Source of the DNA: Apoderus coryli
Lineage: Eukaryota; Arthropoda; Insecta; Coleoptera; Attelabidae
Direction of reading: 5' to 3'
Length of the DNA: 64,000 bases
Assembly: GCA_911728435.2 (NCBI GenBank)
Contig: OU452208.1
Coordinates: forward strand, 9,610,001 to 9,674,000
The notes beneath the pieces are model-generated. The model ran no database searches, was not told the origin of the DNA, and saw only the letters and a list, made by a program, of their open reading frames with translations. A program made the position numbers and the translations under genes. Positions 46,235 to 57,944 of the stretch are shown here, in pieces (position 1 is the stretch's first letter; every line of letters begins with the position of its first letter).

Positions 46235-46455
46235 GGATGCGATAATGCCTCAATTGTCACTATATTTAAGAAAGGAGATAGGTCCGTATGCGGAAACTAT
46301 CGGTTCTTGCAAGAATTTTGTCCAATCGTCTTCTCCCACTTCCGGAAGGGTGCTTGCCGGAAACACAATGCGGTTCTAGACCCCAACAAGGGTACAGCCG
46401 ACATGTTATATAGTGCCAGGAAAACTCACGGGAAAAAAATCGTCCTCTATACATT
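46235..46455 (+). pseudogene. LINE RT relic
   Basis: IVTIFKKGDRSVCGNYR, then ACRKHNAVLDPNKGTADMLY, reproduces RT blocks (FKKGDxxxCxNYRGIS, then ESQCGFRPNRGTxDM) of LINE polymerases with frameshifts. It ends at the poly(A)/T junction of the next LINE. Confidence 0.6.
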
Positions 46456-46459
46456 TTTT

Positions 46460-48110
46460 TTTTTTTTTTTTTAATAATAATAATATTCTTTATTGTCTAA
46501 CAGGTTACAGACCCAATTACAAGACAATATAACTAAATAAATAAGCTACTATAATAATAAACTAATTTATAATCCTATAAAACAAAATACGCACACACAT
46601 CAGATGGCCAGATTTTGCAGGAACCGAGACAATTGAGCGCAGAAAGATCTTACAGGCTCATTGAAATAGTTAATTTCTTGACTAAATCCTTCTATGTTAC
46701 ATGTTTGGCATGCTCGAAGTAGTGGTGCTTTGGATTCATAATTGGTACGAAAAACAGGAACGTGAAATAGTCTGCTACTCCTCGCAGAGGGGCGCGGTAT
46801 GTTAAAATTTAACGATCGGAGTAGATTTGAACAGTCCACCAAGCTATTTATAATCTTAAACAGAAAAAGTTGTCCGGCATACACTCTGCGAGCAGCCAGC
46901 GAAACCATTTGAAAGCGATCGAGCAGTGCTCCATGATCGAATCCTCTACATGGAAATCTACCGTCAATTTTAAACGCTAAATATTTAAGGAATTTGCGCT
47001 GTATGTATTCAATGTGTCCTGCATGCGATTGGTAAATGGGAGACCATATTATCGATGCGTACTCAAGCTTAGATCTTACGAGAGCACAATACAAATTGGT
47101 TACACATTCAATATCAGCAAAATCTTTGGTAACACGAAACAAAAAGCCAAGCATGCGTAGTGCATCTCGGGTAATACTTTGAATATGATAATTAAATGAC
47201 AATTAAATGACAATTCAGTGTCGACGTAAACTCCAAGATCCCTGACAACATCACAAGACTCAAGCGCAGTGTCACTCAGCTGATAGCGATATTCAAAAAC
47301 AGTTTGCGATTTCGAAAATATGACAAACTTACATTTATTAATATTTAACGGCAATTTATTATAGTTACACCAATGTTCAAGCTTAGATAAGTCGCGCTGC
47401 AACAATACGCAATCTGAAGTGTCTCGAATAACACGATACAACTTCAGATCGTCTGCAAACATCAAATGGTTGCTTGTAAGTTCCTGGGATATGTCATTAA
47501 TGAAAATTGAAAATATTAATGGTGCCAAACAGCTGCCCTGAGGCGCTCCGCTGGTGGGTGTGAAAGTTTTCGATTTATGACCATTGTATTCGACATAGTG
47601 TTGTCGATCAGACAAGTAGGAGGCAAAAAACGTTAAAAGATCCTCATGAAAACCCAACCTCGACATTTTCCGTAGGACAAGCGAATGATCCAGCTTATCG
47701 AAAGCCTTCGAAAAATCTGTATAAATCGCATCGATCCGCAGATCCTCCCCGAGGGTACGAAATACATCCTCTAGGAAACAGGTTAGGTTGGTTACTGTAG
47801 AGCGGCCTGGGAAAAAACCGTGCTGCTGTGGATCAATCTGATGCTTAATTTGAGTAAATATTTTTCGGTGTAATGCCGCTTCAAAAACCTTCGAGAAGTT
47901 GGGCAGGAGCGAGACGGGTCTATAATTTTCAACATGATCATTCTCAGCAGATTTATGGATTGGGCAAATGCGGGAAATTTTCCAAGTTTTTGGGAATGTA
48001 TTGGATCTCAGAGACCTATTAAACAGAGTCTGCAGTGGAACGGCGAAAACAGACGCACAATCTCGTAAAATGAAAGCCGGGATGTCATCCGGTCCCGAAG
48101 TCATTTTGGG
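46460..48110 (-). mobile_element. 5'-truncated LINE, family L-A copy 2 (RT domain)
   Basis: Minus strand: the RT starts at SGPDDIPAFILRD (48104), then ENYRPVSLLPNFSKVFE, YTDFSKAFDKLDHSLVL, SGAPQGSCLAPLIF, the catalytic LMFADDLK, and the C-terminus FLQNLAI (46600). The 3' UTR matches copy 1 and ends in (ATT)n plus ~20 A. An 11-bp tandem duplication (about 47189-47212) shifts the frame. The last 200 residues equal those of copy 1. The endonuclease and ORF1 are lost by 5' truncation. Clade: jockey superfamily by RT wording. Confidence 0.92.
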
Positions 48111-48114
48111 CTTT

Positions 48115-48888
48115 AATTGTTATAATTTATAATTATTATAATTTTATAGAAGTATGAATTTTTTTAAATTTTAAACCCTTATTTAAAGCCCTTGCCTACG
48201 CCCAATCATATCCTGTACCATTTTGGTTAAAATATGTTGAGTGGTTTTTGAGTTATCATGGATACAGACTGACACACATAGGTACAGACATTTGTTTAAA
48301 ACTACTTATTTACGTATAAAATGTAAGAAAATTTAATGTATACATAATTGACAGGATGCATTAATTGTTTTCTTGTATTATTTTGTATTCCTTTAAGTTT
48401 GGTTGAGTGTAGGTGTCGCGTCCACACTGTATATACTTAATGTATAGGTAATTTTTAATTTGTTTATTGTGATATCAATGCGTCGGGTCATTAATATATT
48501 TAAACATGTGATTTGGCCTTAAGGGTTTTACTCATTTCGACGCGTTGCTTATCTTTAAGCATATAAAATAAAAAAAAAACTATTCTCAAATAGTTTCCTA
48601 CCTACATACATACCTTTTTAAAAATAGACATTCGCTTTTTGGCATTCGTGCTGATTTTTAACTACTGGCTTTTTAATTACTTATTTACAAATTATCGATC
48701 CCCGCAATTTCCTAATCTTGAACATTGTTATTTGTGTGTTATGTGTTTGATGTGTGTAATTTAGTGACAAAGGATACCGAACAGGTTGGCCAACCAAGAA
48801 GATCGGTGCGGCAATTAAAAGTAAGCCTTTAAGGCCTACTTTACATCATAAAAACAATTTGTGGCTAATAGAGTAATCTGAGGCCATC

Positions 48889-48919
<31 letters not shown>

Positions 48920-49140
48920 GCCTTTAAGGCCCGTATTTTTTTATTTCTTTGTTGTTTAATAACCTGCTAAAGTCCATTTTGCTTCTCGTAGCTCCGCACT
49001 GTTGTGTATCATAATTTAATTTTTATACTCACAAATACACAACAGTAGGTGACGCATCAGTAAATAAAAAGAAGGAAAGTCTGAGCAAATTTGTTCTACA
49101 CAAATGTAGATGATGAATAAATACATTATTCTGCCATTTT
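48115..49140. other. no gene; homopolymer and short repeats
   Basis: AT-rich, with a CACACATAGGTACAGACAT stretch (about 48272) resembling the ends of insect interspersed repeats. It also holds the C22A10 tract listed separately. Confidence 0.45.
48888..48919. repeat. C22 A10 homopolymer tract
   Basis: Twenty-two C followed by ten A. It is flanked by a 14-base direct repeat AAGCCTTTAAGGCC (about 48822 and 48919). Confidence 0.85.
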
Positions 49141-49144
49141 TTCA

Positions 49145-49811
49145 CTCTGGTTTTTGGTCGGGATATAGTTACAGCTCTACTTGATATAACCGATGATGTT
49201 CTGTCCGCTCTTGACAACAGGAAGTGCGCCGTACTGGTTCAACTCGATTACTCTAAGACATTCGACATGGTCTGTGCTGCATTTTGTTGGTTTCGATGAC
49301 TCGGCAACGCGTCTGATCCGTAATTATATTTGTCGACGGACCCAGAGTGCCTTTTTTTAATGGAAGCATGTCAGAGACTGTGAGTTTAACCAGGGGAGTT
49401 GTTCAGGGGTCTATTTTATCACCAATTCTCTATACTATCTACACGTCTAATTTTCCTGAATTCTTACAGCACTGCGACATGAAAATATATGCTGACGACT
49501 CTCAGATTGTGCATGTTTTCGAGAAGGAGGAGCTGGCGATTGCAGAAGCGCGGATAAACCGTGATCTGGGGGCCCTGGCGGATCTTTCAAAGCGTCATGA
49601 CCTTGTTGTTAATCCTTCGAAATCAACGGCTTTGTTTTTGGGACACCCTGTTGAATCTGACATGCGCTTGTCGCTGGATGGTGTGGCCATTCAAGTCTCC
49701 GATCATGCCAAGAACTTGGGACTAATTATTGACAATGGGCTTAGATTTACTCAACATATAAGATCAAAACTTCAAATTGGCTATGCCAATCTTAAGAGTA
49801 TATGCCACTAG
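49145..49811 (+). pseudogene. LINE RT fragment
   Basis: ALLDITDDVLSALDNRKCAV then LVQLDYSKTFDMV (RT palm), frameshift, IRNYICRRTQSAFFNGS, VVQGSILSPILYTIYTSNFP, the catalytic KIYADDSQIVH, and KNLGLIIDNGLRF. The order is right for a jockey-superfamily RT. The open part runs 49347-49811 and is cut shortly before the hairpin element at 49838. There is no endonuclease. It is not family L-A. Confidence 0.82.
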
Positions 49812-49837
49812 GAAATTACTTTAATTTAGCCTGAAAT

Positions 49838-50403
49838 AGTATATTGTGCAACGAACATGAAATGACATATATTTCCTACGAGTATGATCGTTTGCAGCAT
49901 GAGCCGCAGGCGAGTGCTGCAAATCATACGAGTAGGAAATGGTCATTTCATGTGAGTTTCACACTATACTTTTTCTACGACTGTTTTAATGCTTTTGAAT
50001 AAATTTAACATAATTTTTAGGAAAATATTTGTTTTTCGAAACTTACCCCTGTTACCGTATAAGCCTAAATACGATAAATTAGAAGTATTAAATTGATTAG
50101 GTGGTGTTAAACAATATTCACTATCACTGTTTATGTGTTGTGAAATTAGCGAAATACTTAATAATAATTATTATTATATTAATTATAAATACCAAAACTG
50201 TCAATTTGGTGTTTGTATTTTCGGCGTTGTGATTTTTCATGCCCGCCGCTACTTTTGTCATTACCAGGAAATTTTATCCGTGCGTAATATTTCCCACTAG
50301 TTGCTAGGCAAGGTAAATGAAAAACAGCATTACAATGTACTACATTTACAAATCATGATTGAACATATAATAAAGGCATTTAAAGACAGTCGTAGAAAAA
50401 AGT
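49838..50403. mobile_element. hairpin-bearing TIR element, copy B (unclassified, non-autonomous)
   Basis: A ~60-bp-arm hairpin (49838-49897 with about 49912-49972) carries ATTTCCTACGAGTATGAT-like arms and a loop TGAGCCGCAGGCGA. It runs straight into a TIR, ACTTTTTCTACGACTGTTTT (about 49969), whose complement (AAAGACAGTCGTAGAAAAAA) lies at 50381-50400. Imperfect matching extends the TIR to ~40 bases (GTGTGA..CACAC on both ends). The body is AT-rich without ORFs. This is the mirror arrangement of copy A (4303-4972), and the TIRs share a TATACT, T-run, STACGA pattern. Confidence 0.62.
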
Positions 50404-50409
50404 TATTGT

Positions 50410-50800
50410 GTGAATCACACGCATATGAACTTCTGTGATTACTTCTACGGTCCATGTGTCTTGCGGGTTGATTCAGGGCGTATCCAACGTATGTATAGTA
50501 TTTATGTATAAGGATAGTACCGAAAATGACAAATATTTGAAAAAATATTAATTATACTAATGGAAAATGGATTATAATTTCTGAACCCACATCCCAAAGA
50601 AAATAAAATAATGTTAAAATTGACCAAAAGGGTTCAAGAAAAACTAAAACAAAAATTGCCAGTAACACATCATTTCAAATTATTCAATATCGCAGATTTC
50701 AATTCAATATCTCCATACTTACATATTATATTATATGATATGAAGATCTAAAAATGTAATACCCTGATATTGAATGTTCTCGTAGGTATGTATATTGTTA
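50410..50800. other. no gene seen
   Basis: AT-rich spacer up to the start of the duplicated GH1 unit, which begins at about 50800 (compare 39035). Confidence 0.45.
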
Positions 50801-51024
50801 TCATTATTAATTAATTTAAATAATCAGATATAAGACCTACCTAGGTAGCTATGAACAATAAGAATACTTATGTTTGTATTGTTTTAATATAGTTTGATGA
50901 CAAATCATACAAACAATAAGTACCTATAATAATTATTACATAACAAGTAAACAAAGTACTTAAAACAATTAGATAAAAAGTTCGACAGATTGATTTTCCC
51001 CATTAAACTCATTTAAGTATTAAC

Positions 51025-54000
51025 ATGATGCCTCCAAGTATAGGATCGCTTGTTACCTTATTTTTACTTTGCATATCCTGGTAAGAATAACCAAGAATGG
51101 ACATTTAGCAAAGCTTTCCAGGCTGTGTATTATGTAACTGTAGTTTCTTTCGTTAGTTTTGCCAGTGGACTGCAACTTCATGCATCCACAGCTATATTCT
51201 ATTTATGATTATTTATCTCTCAGTTGCTTCAAGTTTCTAAACAATTCTCCTCCAATTTTAGTTGCAAAGGAGATGATATAAGTAACAAAAAGTTTCCAGA
51301 TGGTTTTAAATTTGGAGCTGCGACGGCTGCATATCAAATTGAAGGAGCTACAAGTGAGGATGGAAGGTGAAATATTAATCCATTTTTATAAATTACACAA
51401 TCAGTGACTATTTCGTAGTAAATACCTTTAAAACAAGTAGATAATTATGTGTAATCAGACAATTCCTTAACACTTTTAGAGGTGAAAGCATTTGGGATGC
51501 ATCCCTACACGAAAAAGGCTTCAAAACAGCTGATGGTAACACCGCAGACATCACCTGCGACTCATACCATAAATATCTTGAAGATGTGCAACATCTTAAA
51601 GAACTCGGCGTGAATCATTACCGGTTTTCCATCTCATGGTCCAGAATTTTACCAAATGGTACTATCAACAATATTAATCAAAAAGGTGTGGAATATTACA
51701 ACAATCTTTTGAAGGTAATAAAGTATTTATGGATCTGAATGACGGGCAAAGATCACTAGTTTAATTCCCGCTAGTTTTATACTTAGGTGTTTGTTTCAAT
51801 ATTTTTAGGCATTGCAAGATAATGGAATTGAACCTTTAGTCACTATGTACCACTGGGATCTGCCTCAACATCTCCAAGACCTTGGTGGATGGATTAATCC
51901 ACTTATCGTAGACTATTTCGAGGATTATGCAAGACTCTTGTATAAACTCTATGGTGATCAAGTGAAAAGATGGATTACAATAAACGAACCCAAACAAGTG
52001 TGCCTTGAAGGATACGGTACTGGAAGTTTAGCACCGAATTTGAACATGATCGGTGATGGACCATATATTTGCTCTTACAATCTATTGAAGGCTCATGCTA
52101 GAGCATATCATATATATGATGAGGAATTTAGAAGTACTCAGCAAGGTAAGTCACTGATAAATACGCTGGAGAAATATTATTATGATAATCCGAAAATTGC
52201 ACTTATGAGGCTGAACTTAGATTAATGATAATCATAAAAATGAGCAGATAATAAACTGCCCAAGTTGGAGAATGAATGCTGATGATCCTGATGTCCTCAA
52301 TTAATTTAAATAGGGTTCATGTTAGGCAGAAGCTGATTTAGCGTTTCTAAAAGACTTTTAGAATAGATTCAGAAACATGTTTTGACTTATTGAATGTCGA
52401 TTTACAAATTTTACTCTCTTCGTTTTATAACCTTAATCGAAATAATACTTACCATCGAGCATTCAAAATATTATTTATACTAGCATGTGCAAGTCAAGGC
52501 ATAGAAATATGAATCAGTGCATAAACCCCCTTAATTATTGAACTCGCTGAAGAAAATAGTTAAATGTTTAGTTAATGATAATCATTCTGTTATTTTTGGT
52601 CATTTCAGGAAAGGTGACCATTGTTATTGACAGTATATGGGTAGATCCATTGACAAATAGTACAGAAGACGAGGCAGCAGCTGAACGTATGAGACAATTC
52701 CAGGTACGCTATAAAAATTATATTGCCTTTAAAATATTTGTATAAATCAAATTTCAGTGGGGAATATATGTGAATCCAGTTTACCGTGGTGATTGGCCAG
52801 AGGTTTTGTCTAAAAGAGTTAACGAAAGAAGTGCTCTTGAGGGATATACTAGATCAAGACTACCAGCATTTACAAAAGAAGAAATTGCGTATATAAACAG
52901 GACAACTGATTATTACGCTTTGAACATGTAAGTGTTTTATAATCGATATTTAAATTCTAGTAATATTAAAAAATACGTTTCAAGCGCGTTTTGCTTACTG
53001 AATTGATTTGGTGAATTGGTAAAACATGTGTCACAATATATAAGTGTTTAACATACCTACACTTGGACTGGACAAAGATATATCTTAATTTATTGCTTCA
53101 TGTAGAGTCCTGCAACTATTGAAGGACTGGTCGATCTAATTGATTCCGGCTCTATCAAATTGACGTCTATCGTTACCATATCCTGAAATGATATACTATA
53201 TAAATTTACAATTTGACAGCGTACCTAAACTAGTTCTAGCACTTTGACTTATTCGATATGTGATTGTCCAACAAAAACTGATACCATGACACGACTATTT
53301 TCTGTAGGGGTTGTTTCGATCGAATGGTTTTTATATGTATTGGCTAGGTCTAGAATTGAGAGCAACCCAAATCGTGGATCCTACATTTACAGAGCGTTAA
53401 TCAGCATTGCATCTCAAAACGTTTCTAGGCAAAACCATACGCTATACTTATCGTTGCACCATGTTTCACAGAGCCAAATCCTCTTTAAAAGGAGCAAAAT
53501 TTCGAACAATGAAATGATATGAATTCATTGACAATAAAACTTTGAATATTAAGTTATACTGTACCTACTCTATAATGATTAAGTATTTTATTTTATCGAA
53601 TCAAATGGTTTTCTCATTATATGAAGACTTGAAAGAAATGATTTGATTTTAAAAGTATTTGATTCCAACCAAAGTAATTGATATTAGACCTGATTTTGAA
53701 CCTAAGCTCTATCGCTCTTCGGTACATCTTACACTTACATATTGCTTTCAATACGTCCTTTGACATGAAGTATATTATATTTTTAAGGATGCAAAAATTA
53801 AAGTCAATCTCCGAACAATAATATTTAATCTCAGTCTTCACTTCAAAAATGCATTCAAACGTTGATTTTAATTTTTTGATTCCGGAATTAAATAACACAA
53901 CTTTTCATTATACGCGGTTACTTGACCATACAATCTAAGGTGGCATCCAATATAGAGGGATTCCACCATTGTAATCGGTTCTCTATTAATTTAGCATCAC

Positions 54001-54788
54001 CAGTATAGGAATAACTTTAAGCAAAATATCGCCTTACACTAATTTCCTAAATAGCTACGACAAATGTTTTCTAGGTACACTACTTTCCTGGCATCAGCTT
54101 TTCCAGAGGAGTGTGAACTAAACAGCAATTACAACAGCGACCAGTGTGCCCAAGGTTCTCAGAATGCGTTCTGGCCTAGTGGTAATTCCAACTGGTTGAG
54201 AGACACACCATGGGGTCTCAGGAAGTTACTGAAATATATTAATGATAAGTAAGTTTATTTACAAATCTTAGACAAAATTGAGTTCTGATGTCTTTTTTTT
54301 TAGCTATAATCCTTCTGAAATCATCATTACTGAGAATGGTTGGATTGACAAAGGTGAACTTGATGATCCAGAAAGAGTAACGTATATCAGAGTAAGTAGA
54401 GCAGATTCTGCATTGAGTTAATTAAACGATAACATATTCTGCTTCATGCTTTGCAGGGGCATCTTAACAGTATTTTGGAATCAATATATGACGACGGAGT
54501 AAACGTTGTTGGATATACAGTTTGGTCACTTATGGATAATTTCGAGTGGATGCAAGGATTTACGTAAGTTAATTTAGATAATTCTCATGTCAAATATTTA
54601 TTGCTTTAGATTTTTAAACAAATAATAAATCTGTAATATATTTCTGTAATGATTTTTTTAGACAAAAATATGGTATATTCCAAACAGATTTTTCTAGTCC
54701 AAATAGAACGAGAACCATAAAGAAATCTGGTGAATATTACAAGAAAGTCCTGCAAACACGCTGTTTAGTCGATGAATGTGTAAATTAA
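51025..54788 (+). CDS. GH1 beta-glucosidase/myrosinase-type glycosidase, gene 2 (10 exons)
   Basis: Exons: 51025-51080, 51262-51366, 51480-51714, 51809-52145, 52609-52703, 52758-52927, 54075-54248, 54304-54391, 54457-54563, 54662-54788. The joined frame is open, 497 aa. It is a tandem paralogue of gene 1 with the same intron phases (2,2,0,1,0,2,2,0,2). Signal peptide ([10 protein letters not shown]), acid/base Glu192 (TINEP), nucleophile Glu401 (TENG) and WSLMDNFEW are all present. In exon 4 only four residues in 112 differ from gene 1, but exon 7 differs strongly ([16 protein letters not shown] against [18 protein letters not shown]) and is two codons shorter. Homology to gene 1 includes introns and ~230 bp of promoter. 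The poly(A) signal is at 54811. Substrate unknown. Confidence 0.95.
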
Positions 54789-54810
54789 ATTAAATGTTAG
54801 TTTATGAACA

Positions 54811-54816
54811 AATAAA
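54811..54816 (+). promoter_or_regulatory. polyadenylation signal of GH1 gene 2
   Basis: AATAAA lies 23 bases after the stop. Confidence 0.6.
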
Positions 54817-55270
54817 AATAAAAAAATATTAACAGTTACTAGTACCTAGTAGTTTTAGAAAATACCTACCAAACATTACGTGAAGCAAAGATTAATCTAC
54901 ACAATAGATAGTCAGCGTATATGGGAAATAAAACAAAAATTGAAACTGTCTCGACACGAGCTACATCTATTAGAAAAACATGCAACCATGGAAATTGTAG
55001 ATGGCGTTATATGTATTGTGTTGAAATAAAATAATCATATGGGCAATGTTAGACAAGGACGAGTATACTTTCCCCTACGAGGTGGGAGTTTGTTTTTATA
55101 TTATAGGTATCATATATGTACTACTGTGCAGCAGTGTTTTTTGTTTAAAATTATATGGTATACGTATACCTATCTACGCAAAGATTAATGTGTATGGACG
55201 AAAATAAAAGAAATTACTATAATAGTATAAATATACAGGGCTGGTTTATTAAATGTTTTAGACAATAATT

Positions 55271-55306
55271 TTAAATGACTAAAATAATATTATTTTAGTC
55301 ATTTAA
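55271..55306. repeat. 36-bp perfect palindrome
   Basis: TTAAATGACTAAAATAAT followed immediately by its exact complement, with no spacer. Confidence 0.8.
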
Positions 55307-56032
55307 TTTTAAATTTCGGATATAAGGATGCATCAAAAAGTTATATTTAAATTAACGAAATTTGGCGTTATAGATAGGACTTCCGGTTATTACCTGATTC
55401 AGTTTTAAGGATCAAACTCAAACAGCAGATTCAACTTGTCGTTAACATTATGAAAAAATAAATCTCAACACATTTCATAAAAAGCTTTAAAAACCCACCA
55501 ACAGGGTGTTAAAAGTATCACGACAATAACTTTTTTCATGTTTTAACAAGTACAATCGTCTGCTTCAGATTGATCCTTAAAAACTGAATAACAGTTTCTC
55601 TATATAAAAAAATAAAACTCGTAAATATCATCCCCAAACATTTAATTTGAATACAATTACATAACACCATATTTGAAAGTAAATAAAAAAAAACAGCATT
55701 ACCTAGTTTGACAGATTTGCAAATTGCAAATCAAAGTATCTATGTATACAAGGTGTTGCATAAGTACTTGTACAAACTTTAAAGGGTGATTCTTTGACTA
55801 ATTTTAAGATACAAATTTCATATGTACATGGGTCCGCTACGGCTTGGTTTTCGAGATACAGGTAGTTCAAAAAGAATATTATATTTAGGATTATATGCTT
55901 GTTCAATAGCATCGCAATTTGGTGCAATTCGGGATACAGGTGTATTGATGACACCAGAGCTGTCAAAAGAACTAATAAAAAATACGAAAAATAACAAAAT
56001 ACAAATATCATTCAAAAGACAACAATGCACAT

Positions 56033-56114
56033 AATAGTCGGTACCAAGCCAAATAGGTAGTAGGTAAATATAGATTTATTTTGTTTCGGGCTTGGGCTTG
56101 GCACCGACTTATTG
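56033..56114. repeat. hairpin with ~20-bp arms
   Basis: AATAGTCGGTACCAAGCC (56033-56050) pairs with GGCTTGGCACCGACTTATT (about 56096-56114), with one or two mismatches across a ~45-base loop. Confidence 0.6.
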
Positions 56115-57211
56115 TAATCAAAACTACCCACCAAACGGATACATTTAATTTTACGCAGATGCTCAAAATGTTAACTTTCTTTCATTAATAGAAACCTTTG
56201 AAGTGAGCTTACCTCTTACGCCCACGTATTAAGTACTAAGTTTCAGTTATCAGTTATAATTTTTTATTTTCCAAGAAAGCGAAACGAGATATTTAAAACG
56301 GCATTGCGCCGCCCTCATGTATACCTCCGGGGGCGGCATCGAAAATCGCTACACGTCACAAACTTGTAAATGCTTAGAACTACCCCTATATCAAATTTCT
56401 ATTTTCTATCTTTTTTGTTTCATACCCAAAGCCCTATTCCTACCGAACTTATTATTTACCCGAAGAAACATTAAAAAGAAGTAAAATTTAAGTACCTAAA
56501 CCGATAAAGTGGAACTTATACCTGATGAAGAGACAGACTATTATAATAGGTATACCTAATATAATATAGGTAGCACTGATAATTTTTTTATTATAGGTAT
56601 TATAAGATCTACAACAATCTTGTTATATCTTTGCCATATTGTCTACGTGAAATATTTAGTCAAAAGTATGTTTCTATCTAAAAGCTTTTCATTTAACGAT
56701 TGTTCGCCACTGATCATGGGACTGGTCTAGTCTTGAAACATGTATGACATGGATTAAATATTATTATATTAAATTTAATTCATAGAGATTAGGCTTTTAT
56801 TTCAATACTGTACTTGTAATAAATCACCCTGTGTGTTTCTTTTACCGACGAATTGGCAACAGCACGACACACACCACATTCGCTTGTTTTTTTTTCTACC
56901 CTCCCTGCGTATCCCCTCCAGATTAATACAGAATTTCATCAATTTCTCTCTCTGACAATACAGCATTGCCGGTGCATATCTGTTGCAAATGATCTAAATA
57001 ATTGTTATACGTTGCGTTTTGTTTTTGATATTAATAAACTACAAAACGGTTTCTGGCTGTGACAATACTGCTCTATGCTTTACACGCTAGTCTACAGGCA
57101 TACTTAGAGATGTTCTGATTTTAATGCATTGGGCTGACTATCTATTGTGTAGATTAATCTTTGCGTGAAGTTATTTAGAGGCGGCAATATTTAAGGGGGT
57201 GATTTATCAGG

Positions 57212-57850
57212 TCATTTTATGACCTGCCTTTCGTGGCATAAGCATGCAGCGAACCAGTAGTCGTAAACGATGTACGGTTCTTGAAGATACCTACATGTCA
57301 TCAGCTTGAGTAAGTAAACAGAAGCCACTGTCAAAATGCCTTCTTTTCTGAAAGTGCCCCTACAAGAGAAGTTATATGGTAGACCGAACATGCAGCGCAG
57401 TACTCTCTTCTGTGAAACAACTACGCGATATATCTCACTAGATCTACCCCATGCGATTATGTTATAAGAGATAATTGAATAAATATGGGCATAATATACA
57501 GTCATCAAGCTTTCCGAGTTCATGTACCGTTTCAAAGTATATATCAAGAATAATCGCTGATTTAGCTTTTAACAGAGATTATCTATGTGCTGGAACCAAT
57601 TCTCAGCGAACGTCAGCAGACTGTGACCATGGCAAGATGTGATTTCCGAAATGTACACCAAAGTTTAAAAAAGATGTAAATCTATTAAACTGAACTAAAA
57701 CAGTTTTATTGTGGTTCACCATTAACCGGTTGTCATGGCACCAGGAATCAAAGCCTGCAGCGTGGACGAAATCTTACTCTGAAGGATCACAGGATCCCCA
57801 TCAGACAGTGCCAACGTGGTATAATCTGCGTAGCTAAATTTCTTTGCAAA
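57212..57850 (-). pseudogene. LINE RT relic
   Basis: Minus strand: a decayed catalytic box FSYADYTTLAL (about 57820; YADD changed to YADY), then after frameshifts LKRYMNSESLMTVYYAH, VVSQKRVLRCMFGLP and ILTVASVYLLKLM (57212-57547), the C-terminal region of a jockey-superfamily RT. No EN. Non-functional. Confidence 0.78.
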
Positions 57851-57944
57851 AGAGAAGTGCCGAGGGTGGGATTGATTTTCCTTTTATCATATTCAAATCA
57901 TGTATTGTTGTGTTTTATTATATTTACGAAAAAGTTATGTTTTT

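Larger units (their letters stand above)
54830..57205. other. no gene; palindromes only
   Basis: No coding region recognised. It contains the palindromes at 55271 and 56033. A loose inverted pair GATTCAGTTTTAAGGATCAA (about 55399) with its complement (about 55570) is also present. So is a degenerate hammerhead-like string at about 56707 (CTGATCA..GAAACATGT). Confidence 0.45.

Noticed and set aside
53244..53898. ORFs inside intron 6 of GH1 gene 2
   Set aside because: Intronic chance frames, with no domain and no counterpart in gene 1.
56705..56745. Further hammerhead-like string CTGATCA..GAAACATGT
   Set aside because: Core G8 is lost and stem II is imperfect; too degenerate to list as a feature.
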